From JBBQIY01 sp964618405 (lineage in GTDB: Bacteria > Verrucomicrobiota > Kiritimatiellia > RFP12 > UBA3636): a DNA stretch of 19,914 nucleotides. The notes beneath the pieces are model-generated. The model had not been told where the DNA came from. It did not search any database and was given only the letters and a program-made list of their open reading frames with translations. The stretch covers positions 1-19,914 of the forward strand of contig CAZUAY010000032.1 in NCBI GenBank assembly GCA_964618405.1, in the 5' to 3' direction. The position numbers were made by a program, and so were the translations under genes. Position 1 is the first letter of the stretch. The number at the start of each line of letters is the position of its first letter. This document shows, piece after piece, positions 1-5,975 of the stretch.

Positions 1-1
1 C

Positions 2-1267
2 ATCTGGCCTTACACGCGTGGCCGCTCTGCCTCGGGTGCTCAATCGGTGCGCACTATTATGGAACTGGCACAGCCGCTGGGTCTCAAGATCGGAGCTTGG
101 GCCGGAGAATGGTGGTGGGCCGATGCGCCCAAGCGTGATTTGGAAGGGGGAGGTCGTGCTATGGGGTTGGATGGAAAGCTGGGACAGAAAATCTGTCCTA
201 CTTATCGTGGACGTTACTTTGAGGAACTCCTCGACCACGGTCGTTTTCTGATCGATCTCGGTATTCGGCGGCATGTCTTTGACCCAGAAATCTACGGCGG
301 TGCGTCGTCGATTCGCGAAGTCTGCTACTGTCCGCGGTGTCGCGAACAATTCGTCACTTGGTTTAAAACAGCACATCCCGGGTTGACGGCAGGCGATCCC
401 ATGCAATTCATGCAAGGCGAGTCACCCGACAAAGTGTTACGGGCGGCGTGGCTGGAATTTCGTGCCTTGAATTATGCCGGCATGTTTGCCGATTACCGGC
501 TCGCAATAGAGACTTATCTGAAGGAAAAATCACCGGAAGATACCTTTTTCTGGATGCTGCTCATGAACGCCTATCATCGCGGTCGTCCTTCTTATTACGG
601 ATTCGAGGATTACCGCGACTCCCCACTCTATACTGAATCACTTGAAGATCCTGGTATGCTGGCCTCAAGTTTCGAGGTGTTTTCACCGATGATTTATCCC
701 GACATTTATGCCAACTACGGCCCCTACGATATGCAGTTGCCTTGGAAGGACACTCATTCGCTGAGAGCTTTGGTAGCACCCAAGTCCGACGTGGCACCGA
801 TTTTGACTGCCGGCTATCCCTATGCAACCGCCTACGATTCCGACTTTCCGACATCGGCCATGAAAGCACAAATTCTAGAAGCTATTGCCGGAGGAGCCAG
901 AGGGTTCGGCATTTGGGGGGTCTGCCCAGCCGATGCCGCCGATCTTCAGGCGATTGCCGAAACGGTCGCGATGCTGATGCCAGTTGAATCCCTCCTGATG
1001 GAAGCCGACCCCGTCAACGATCTGCGTGACCTCGACGGTAAAGTTCTGGTCAAGGGCGTGGCCTCAGCCGCTGGCAAAGTCATGCTGGTATCGGATTATT
1101 CCAGTCAGCCCAAGACGGCCCGAGTCAGTGTAGGTCTGGTGACAGTGCCGATGACGGTTACTGATCTGGCCACAGGGCAGAAAGTTGGAAGCGTGACGCC
1201 CGACAATCCGGTCTTCACGGTGACGCTCGACAAAGAGCGAGTGCGCCTCTTCCACATCGCACCCTGA
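2..1267 (+). CDS. Glycoside-hydrolase-like TIM-barrel protein, 3' part (5' end outside window)
   Basis: The reading frame is open to the left edge, so the true start is outside the window; the first in-window start codon is a GTG at 47 that lacks a convincing ribosome site. About 420 residues are visible. The pattern suits the second half of a (beta/alpha)8 sugar-active enzyme: a run of aromatic residues (EWWW), a DPEIYGG stretch, the CYCPRC segment often seen after a beta strand in uncharacterised glycosidase-like proteins, then strands ending FSPMIYPD and GFGIWGV. About 70 C-terminal residues look like a small beta-sandwich (VTVPMTVTDLATG). Catalytic acids cannot be assigned with confidence. 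The substrate is unknown and the family call rests on overall pattern. The next gene has its own promoter 127 bp downstream, so they are probably separate transcripts. Confidence 0.6.
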   Translation: MWPYTRGRSASGAQSVRTIMELAQPLGLKIGAWAGEWWWADAPKRDLEGGGRAMGLDGKLGQKICPTYRGRYFEELLDHGRFLIDLGIRRHVFDPEIYGGASSIREVCYCPRCREQFVTWFKTAHPGLTAGDPMQFMQGESPDKVLRAAWLEFRALNYAGMFADYRLAIETYLKEKSPEDTFFWMLLMNAYHRGRPSYYGFEDYRDSPLYTESLEDPGMLASSFEVFSPMIYPDIYANYGPYDMQLPWKDTHSLRALVAPKSDVAPILTAGYPYATAYDSDFPTSAMKAQILEAIAGGARGFGIWGVCPADAADLQAIAETVAMLMPVESLLMEADPVNDLRDLDGKVLVKGVASAAGKVMLVSDYSSQPKTARVSVGLVTVPMTVTDLATGQKVGSVTPDNPVFTVTLDKERVRLFHIAP

Positions 1268-1333
1268 CGTTGCGCGTGACGCAGAACCCTCTATCATGAA
1301 CAAAGGAAGAAGACGTGGCGGAATGCGCTTCGA

Positions 1334-1368
1334 CGAAGGATGCGCCGCCGGGACGCATCGTGGCTTCG
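1334..1368. other. Bulged inverted repeat in the intergenic region
   Basis: Arms CGAAG-GATGCG (1334-1344) and CGCATC-gtgg-CTTCG (1354-1368) pair over 11 bp with a 4-nt bulge and a 9-nt loop. It lies between the glycosidase-like gene and the sigma-54 promoter. There is no T-run after it, so it is not a standard intrinsic terminator. It could be an RNA structure at the 3' end of the upstream message or a protein-binding site. The rest of 1268-1502 holds only the promoter and ribosome site of the next gene. Confidence 0.35.
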
Positions 1369-1393
1369 GAATTTGATTCGGTTCATGGTCGTA

Positions 1394-1409
1394 TGGCACG
1401 GTATTTGCT
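1394..1409 (+). promoter_or_regulatory. Sigma-54 (-24/-12) promoter of the HU/zinc-ribbon gene
   Basis: TGGCACGGTATTTGCT fits the sigma-54 consensus TGGCACG-N4-TTGCW at every defined base. The diagnostic GG (1395-1396) and GC (1407-1408) are exactly 10 nt apart. Transcription would start near 1420, giving a leader of about 80 nt. If used, the gene needs an NtrC-type activator ATPase, which is not encoded in this window. Confidence 0.7.
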
Positions 1410-1502
1410 ATAAAAATCATTGTATTGTAAAAGCTTCTTATTTGTAGGAAGGATAGAGAGTTGAGATCGTGGCTTTTAAGGTATTAGAAAAGGAAGAATG
1501 AA

Positions 1503-2411
1503 ATGGCTACATACACGAAATATGCTTTGATTAAGGAATTATCTGATGCCGCGAGTATCAAGCGGAAGGAAGCGAGGCTTGTTCTTGACGCCTTGTTTGA
1601 TATCGCCTGCCGAGAGGCGAACCTAGGTGGTTTTTCTGTTCCGGGCCTTTGCCGTATTGACGTGATTACTAAAAAAGAACGAAAAATGCGAAATCCCCAG
1701 ACAGGGCAGTCGATTCTCATCACTGAACATCAAGCTCCTCGGATTCGCATTCTCAAGAAAGCGAAAGACACCATTGCCCCTAGGGGAAAGAATATTGTGA
1801 TTCCATTGATGGAGGATGGTATTACGCCTGTAGCCGCTGAGGAGGAAGCACCTGTTACCACCCCTCGAGAGATTATTTACGATGATTTTTCCTCGGCTGT
1901 ATCTTTTAAATGTCAAGATTGCGGCGGTGAAATCGAGGCGCCGGCCGCTGCTGTTGGTCTTTCATCGGAATGTCCAGTTTGTGGCAAACCGGTTACGATA
2001 CCCAAGGAGTCCGAGCCAGGGACGATACATGGACCTAAAATCGAAGCGCCCTCGCTCGACACTCAGATAGAAGAAGCTGCGAGAAATGCATTTTCGGGAA
2101 CGGATATGGCAGCCCAAAAGAATCAGACGATTCGAATTGATCTTTCCACGCTTGACCTCAATGCGCCAGACGTTCCCAAGCCGAAACCGAGAATTGTTTC
2201 GTTTTTCTGCAAGAATTGTCGACAAGAGCTTGAGGCTCCTGCCGAGATGATGGGCATGCAGTCGGACTGCCCCGATTGCGGTGCAAGTTTCGAGGTTCCG
2301 TTCTTCTCAGAGCCTGGAACGCTGCATGGTTCTGACCTAGACAAGGGAGATGGCAAGAAAACAGACAAGATCAGTAGTCGAACCATCCGCATTGAAATGC
2401 CGGATTTCTAA
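1503..2411 (+). CDS. HU-family DNA-binding protein with two tandem zinc-ribbon modules
   Basis: The 302-residue product begins with an HU/IHF-type domain (about 1-93): a helical dimerisation half, then the beta-arm segment with the hallmark RNPQTG at 63-68, whose proline intercalates into DNA in HU proteins. HU proteins are normally only about 90-100 residues long. The rest is a duplicated module. Each copy has a CX2C-X16-CX2C zinc ribbon (C137/C140/C157/C160 and C236/C239/C256/C259), the phrase SEPGT(I/L)HG just after it (170-177, 269-276), and a TIRI(D/E) strand (209-213, 294-298). Acidic, proline-rich linkers join the parts. The ATG follows AAGGAAGA at a suitable distance. The likely role is nucleoid-associated or regulatory DNA binding, with ribbons for extra DNA, RNA or protein contacts; the ribbon function is inferred. 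A sigma-54 promoter lies upstream. Confidence 0.85.
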   Translation: MATYTKYALIKELSDAASIKRKEARLVLDALFDIACREANLGGFSVPGLCRIDVITKKERKMRNPQTGQSILITEHQAPRIRILKKAKDTIAPRGKNIVIPLMEDGITPVAAEEEAPVTTPREIIYDDFSSAVSFKCQDCGGEIEAPAAAVGLSSECPVCGKPVTIPKESEPGTIHGPKIEAPSLDTQIEEAARNAFSGTDMAAQKNQTIRIDLSTLDLNAPDVPKPKPRIVSFFCKNCRQELEAPAEMMGMQSDCPDCGASFEVPFFSEPGTLHGSDLDKGDGKKTDKISSRTIRIEMPDF

Positions 2412-2430
2412 CCAGTAATCTGAGTGCCAT

Positions 2431-2985
2431 TTATTGCTGTTTAGAAGAGCTTTTTCGAGAACGGAAAAGTTTGACAAGAGCTGTGTTTTTGAGACGAAGG
2501 GCTGTGACGCTCGCTTCGAGTTTTTCGTTTTCAGCAGAAATTTTCTGGACCTCAGGAAGTTTAGTAACTTCAGCACGCAGTTCAATTTGCGCTCTGATAA
2601 GAGCAGTTTCAGCGTCCTTCAACGCTTTTCGCTTTACTTCAACAGCCTCTGATTCAGCCTGTAGCTCAATTTTCGCTTTGATAAGCGTAGCTTCGGCGCT
2701 CCTTAAAACTTTGCGTTTTACTTCAACAGCCTCCGATGTGTGAGTCAAATCGCTATAAATAAATTCAAGTTTTTTTCTGGTTACGTTTAAGAGATCGACA
2801 CCTTGCCGAATTTCTTCTCCGATTCTGTTGATTTCATTTTTCAGCTCTTCATCTGTTGAGGCCTCCCATTTGGATTCCAGGGTCGGAGAGGGTCTTTTTT
2901 CTTCGGCACGAATAAAAGGCGAAGCGAAAACAAGGGTTGATGATAAAATAAGGGGAAGACAGTTTAAACGAGTGACGATTTTCAT
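2431..2985 (-). CDS. Exported coiled-coil protein with 28-residue tandem repeat
   Basis: The 184-residue product has an N-terminal signal peptide (MKIVTRLNCLPLILSSTLVFASPFIRA) with likely cleavage near residue 27. The remainder is charged and helical with heptad character, consistent with a periplasmic coiled coil. Residues 84-111 and 112-139 are adjacent copies of a 28-residue unit starting SEAVEVKRK. The corresponding DNA blocks (2653-2736 and 2569-2652) are diverged, so the duplication is not recent. The start is supported by AGGAGA a few bases before the ATG on the minus strand. The gene converges on the HU/zinc-ribbon gene with only 19 bp between stops and no clear terminator. I do not recognise a family; a periplasmic spacer or chaperone-like role is possible. 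Confidence 0.75.
   Translation of the reverse strand: MKIVTRLNCLPLILSSTLVFASPFIRAEEKRPSPTLESKWEASTDEELKNEINRIGEEIRQGVDLLNVTRKKLEFIYSDLTHTSEAVEVKRKVLRSAEATLIKAKIELQAESEAVEVKRKALKDAETALIRAQIELRAEVTKLPEVQKISAENEKLEASVTALRLKNTALVKLFRSRKSSSKQQ
2569..2736 (-). repeat. Two adjacent diverged 84-bp repeats inside the coiled-coil gene
   Basis: Blocks 2653-2736 and 2569-2652 are head-to-tail, the same length, and encode two 28-residue units that differ at only a few positions. Conserved DNA stretches such as ttacttcaacagcctc occur in both. This is a coding duplication of four heptads. Confidence 0.8.
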
Positions 2986-3012
2986 TTTATTCTCCTATGG
3001 TTGTTGCATGAA

Positions 3013-3028
3013 AGCGTAAAATTTACCA
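3013..3028 (-). promoter_or_regulatory. Possible sigma-54-like promoter of the coiled-coil gene
   Basis: Read on the minus strand, TGGTAAATTTTACGCT has the GG-N10-GC spacing of a sigma-54 promoter, but it departs from TGGCACG-N4-TTGCW at several other bases. A start near 3003 would leave a short leader containing the AGGAGA ribosome site. It could be chance: the core is also an AT-rich palindrome (GTAAAATTTAC on the plus strand). Confidence 0.3.
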
Positions 3029-3095
3029 GATGAGAAGAGCAATCTTATCATAAAAAGAGCGGCGTTGTCTAGATTTCAGATAACGATTGATTTAA

Positions 3096-3111
3096 TGGCA
3101 TAGTATCTGCT
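3096..3111 (+). promoter_or_regulatory. Sigma-54 (-24/-12) promoter of the PAS gene
   Basis: TGGCATAGTATCTGCT has GG (3097-3098) and GC (3109-3110) separated by 10 nt and matches the sigma-54 consensus with minor changes. It resembles the element at 1394-1409 outside the consensus too: both read ATGGCA-YR-GTAT-Y-TGCTA. Transcription would begin near 3122, giving a leader of about 55 nt before the PAS gene. Confidence 0.65.
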
Positions 3112-3176
3112 AGAATAATAGCGTTTACTGGAGCGCATACACAAAGCGCGATATTGAGAAAAAGGGGAGGTTTCCC

Positions 3177-4373
3177 ATGGGACTGTGGTTTAAGAAAAAG
3201 ATAGAGAAAGTAGAGGAGCCGCTCGAGTCGAAGACTCCAGACGTCAAACAAACATTTACACCTGCTGTGGTAAAAGATGAACCACCGGTTGCAACCGTTC
3301 CTCCTCCGGCTCCGGCTCCGGCTGCGCCACGAACATTCAAACTACCGCCATCCCATGCGGCGGTGCCTGCTGCTCCGGCGGCCGCTCCGGCTCAGGCCGT
3401 GACATCATCCCAGGAGGCAGCGGAGGCTGTTGCTGAGGCTATTCGCTCCCAGGGTATAGCCGAAAGTCTGTACAGCAGCCCGGAACCCATTCCGCCAGTA
3501 ACCGAAGCGCCTCAGGAAGTTCAGCCTCCACCCATCTCCGTTGAGCCCCAAGCAGAAGTCCCAGAGGTGAAACCGGTTCTAAAACCGATTGTCTTAAAAC
3601 CTAAAATCCAAGTTGCGGATAAGACAGCGGTGCCGCCTCCGAAAACGGAGGCTGTTGCTGCAGATATGCCGGCCGTGCCACGAACGGATCCCAAGGCTTT
3701 GTATTACCAATTGATGAATGGACTTTATGATGTCATCTTCGTCTTGGACGATGACGGGCACGTGATCGACTGCAATTCGAGATCGGAGGAAATCTTTGGA
3801 TATTCGCCGGATGACGTTTGGAATATGCCGATCGAAAAAATTGTCTACGGCATGAACAACAGAATGTTCAACCTTCTGAAGAAGAATCTTACCAATAAGC
3901 GGCACATCCTCATTGATGCGCGATGCTTCAGAAGCATCGGCACATCCTTCCTCGCTGAGGTCGGCGTTAGTACGGTGCAATTGACACGATCACAGAATGT
4001 TGTTTTCTCAATCCGAAACGTCGAAAAAAGAAAAAATTCTGCAGAGGAACTTCGCAGATACAAAGCCATATTGGACGTTCTGCCTATTCCCGCGTTCACG
4101 TGCGACTTGCATGGGGCGTTCGAAATTCTCAACCCGTTGGTCTTAAGAGCCCTAGGGATGGTCGATGAAATGGAGGCTCAGAAAAAGCACTTCAGCGAGA
4201 TGCTTCCCGACATGATTCTTCAGTTCCAAGCAGCCGTAAGGGGAGCCGACGTATGCGAATCCAAGGAGTTGACCCGGCCTGATGGTAGCACCTACACCCT
4301 TGAGCTCCGCCTGAAGCCTATGCGCAGGGGCGAAGAAATAACGGGTGTTGCTGGCACCATGACGATGACCTGA
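3177..4373 (+). CDS. Proline-rich double-PAS-domain protein
   Basis: This is a 398-residue soluble protein. Residues 1-16 are basic (MGLWFKKK). Residues 20-170 are a long Pro/Ala/Val-rich, probably disordered tether. PAS domain 1 spans about 175-285 (VIFVLDDDGHVIDCNSRSEE, then FGYSPDDV). A short helical linker (281-300) leads to a more diverged PAS domain 2 (about 296-398), ending in the GxITGVAGTMTMT-type strand. PAS domains sense small molecules, redox or light, or mediate protein contacts. There is no kinase, cyclase, GGDEF or DNA-binding output domain, so it probably signals through a partner. AAGGGGAGG gives a strong ribosome site. It is co-directional with the next gene at a 9-nt gap and is preceded by a sigma-54 type promoter. 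Confidence 0.8.
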   Translation: MGLWFKKKIEKVEEPLESKTPDVKQTFTPAVVKDEPPVATVPPPAPAPAAPRTFKLPPSHAAVPAAPAAAPAQAVTSSQEAAEAVAEAIRSQGIAESLYSSPEPIPPVTEAPQEVQPPPISVEPQAEVPEVKPVLKPIVLKPKIQVADKTAVPPPKTEAVAADMPAVPRTDPKALYYQLMNGLYDVIFVLDDDGHVIDCNSRSEEIFGYSPDDVWNMPIEKIVYGMNNRMFNLLKKNLTNKRHILIDARCFRSIGTSFLAEVGVSTVQLTRSQNVVFSIRNVEKRKNSAEELRRYKAILDVLPIPAFTCDLHGAFEILNPLVLRALGMVDEMEAQKKHFSEMLPDMILQFQAAVRGADVCESKELTRPDGSTYTLELRLKPMRRGEEITGVAGTMTMT

Positions 4374-4382
4374 TCCAAAAAC

Positions 4383-5162
4383 ATGACACTAACTTTTCTC
4401 GGAACAAGTTCAGGCACTGAACCCGTCGCTGGGTTTCGACACGTCTCTTTCACGGTTAGCAGCCGCGAACAGCTTTACTGGTTCGATGCAGGGGAGAATT
4501 GCTCCTATGCCGCCCACGTTGGCGGAGTGGATTTGCTGGCCACTCGGGCCATCTTTATCACCCATGCCCACATGGATCATATCGGAGGCTTAGCAAACCT
4601 GCTATGGAACATGCGTAAGATCAATGGGCTCCCAGGTCGAGGTAAACGGCTAGACGGTAAAACAATCGATATTGTCACACCAGACGAACGCTTGTTACCC
4701 GCCCTGAAACAAATCCTTGCGTGTACGGAAGGGGGATTTAGCATTCGTTTCACGATCCGCGAGCAACAAGCTACTGACGGATGTGTTTATGAAGCCGACG
4801 GGGTTCGCGTTCTGGCTCAACATAATCAGCACATCGGTAATACTCCGGACTGTTGGCGTTCTTTTTCCTACCGCTTCGAAGCAGAAGGCAAGGCTCTTGT
4901 TTGGTCCGGCGATCTGGCCGCACCAGAGGAAATCATCCCTTTAATCTCAGGTGCTGATTTACTCCTGATGGAGACAGGCCATCACGATCCGACACGTGTG
5001 TGTGAGCTAGTGAAAAGCATGACAGAATTTTCGGGCACACTCGGATTCATTCACCATGGTCGTACCATTCTGAATGATTTTGAAGGTGAATTGCAGAAAG
5101 CTCGCCAAACCCTAGGAGACCGAGTTTTCTTTGCCAAGGATGGCGATGTCTTGACGCTTTGA
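4383..5162 (+). CDS. Metallo-beta-lactamase-fold hydrolase, RNase Z-like
   Basis: The 259-residue protein starts with the MTLTFLGTSSG strand typical of RNase Z-like hydrolases. The metal motif HAHMDH sits at 61-66. Further candidate ligands are H147 or H150 (AQHNQH), D177 (WSGDL, matching the SGDT motif of RNase Z), and H224/H225 (FIHHGR). It therefore probably binds two zinc ions and cleaves a phosphoester or similar bond. It is shorter than typical tRNase Z (about 300 residues) and no exosite arm is apparent, so true tRNA 3' processing is not assured; a phosphodiesterase or generic MBL hydrolase is the alternative. No good Shine-Dalgarno precedes the ATG, and the gene lies 9 nt after the PAS gene, which suggests translational coupling. 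Confidence 0.8.
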   Translation: MTLTFLGTSSGTEPVAGFRHVSFTVSSREQLYWFDAGENCSYAAHVGGVDLLATRAIFITHAHMDHIGGLANLLWNMRKINGLPGRGKRLDGKTIDIVTPDERLLPALKQILACTEGGFSIRFTIREQQATDGCVYEADGVRVLAQHNQHIGNTPDCWRSFSYRFEAEGKALVWSGDLAAPEEIIPLISGADLLLMETGHHDPTRVCELVKSMTEFSGTLGFIHHGRTILNDFEGELQKARQTLGDRVFFAKDGDVLTL

Positions 5163-5306
5163 TCGCGTAGAGGTGGAATTCTAGAGTCGAAACAAAGCCC
5201 ACCGCGCGATGTACCGCGAAAAAACAAGTGGATAACTTTTTCGATGCGTCTGGTTGTGAGAATCTAATCTGGAGATCAGAAAAACTGGAAGAGGGTGGGA
5301 AGGTGT

Positions 5307-5333
5307 GGAACTTTGCCACAAAAGATATACTGA
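5307..5333 (+). promoter_or_regulatory. RpoE-like ECF promoter ahead of the sigma factor gene
   Basis: GGAACTT (5307-5313), 15 nt, then ACTGA (5329-5333) resembles the E. coli sigma-E pattern GGAACTT-N15/16-TCTGA. It starts about 90 bp before the ECF gene, as expected for autoregulation. An overlapping inverted repeat TGTGG-N7-CCACA (5304-5320) could be an operator. Nothing else is recognisable in 5163-5396. Confidence 0.45.
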
Positions 5334-5396
5334 GGTAACGTTTTGTCTTGGGAAGCGTATTAAGGATGATGCAGCAATAAATAAAAGGCAAATTCT

Positions 5397-5975
5397 TTGA
5401 AAAGCGACGTGTCATCAGTGGCGGAACAGCCGAGACAAAAAAAACTTGAGAGCGTGATCGACACATTCGAGGGTCCTTTGCTTCGGTATGCCACGGGAAT
5501 CGTGGGCGATCACGGCTTGGCACAAGATGCCGTACAGGAGGCGTTTGTGGCATTGTCCTCACACTGGCACGTGGATCAAGTGCCGCTTTCCGAGAGCCAT
5601 CTGCGGAACTGGCTCTTCAAGGTGGTTCACAATAAAGCGATCTCCATCCTTAGAACCGAAAAAACACGGGCGAGAATCCACGAAGACTATGCGAAGGAGG
5701 CCGTGGTTGAAATGGAGGGTAACCGCACGATGGCCGACGGCGAGGTGAGTCGAGAGAAGAAAATTAAGGTCTTGGAAGCGTCGCTGGATGTGCTGATCCC
5801 GTCGCGAAGACAAGTGCTTCTGCTCCGTCTCCAACAAGGACTCTGCCACGAGCACATTGCCGCCATTACCGGCCACAGCGTTCCACACTGCCGCAAATTG
5901 CTGCATGAAGCTGTCAAACTCCTCAATGCCGAAGTGGCGAGGAGACTGAACGCCGAGGAGGATCATGCGCAATGA
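5397..5975 (+). CDS. ECF-type RNA polymerase sigma factor
   Basis: This 192-residue sigma-70 family protein has only regions 2 and 4. Region 2 runs about 20-85 (LLRYATGIVGDHGLAQDAVQEAFVAL, then LRNWLFKVVHNKAISILR). Region 4 spans about 125-180, with a helix-turn-helix around LCHEHIAAITGHSVPHCRKLL. The start is the TTG at 5397: an in-frame stop at 5382 rules out anything much longer, and AAAGG precedes it; GTG codons at 5409 and 5418 are alternatives. Its stop overlaps the start of the next gene (ATGA), so sigma factor and membrane partner are probably made in a fixed ratio. The partner's cytoplasmic N-terminus is the likely anti-sigma element. Confidence 0.9.
   Translation: MKSDVSSVAEQPRQKKLESVIDTFEGPLLRYATGIVGDHGLAQDAVQEAFVALSSHWHVDQVPLSESHLRNWLFKVVHNKAISILRTEKTRARIHEDYAKEAVVEMEGNRTMADGEVSREKKIKVLEASLDVLIPSRRQVLLLRLQQGLCHEHIAAITGHSVPHCRKLLHEAVKLLNAEVARRLNAEEDHAQ

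Noticed and set aside
1296..1376. Small open frame of 26 codons starting MNKGRRRGG
   Set aside because: No Shine-Dalgarno precedes it and the sequence overlaps an inverted repeat; there is no evidence of translation.
5047..5562. Minus-strand open frame of 171 codons covering the gap before the ECF gene
   Set aside because: It overlaps two well-supported genes on the other strand, has low-complexity Ser/Arg-rich content and no ribosome site; the gap is better explained by a promoter region.
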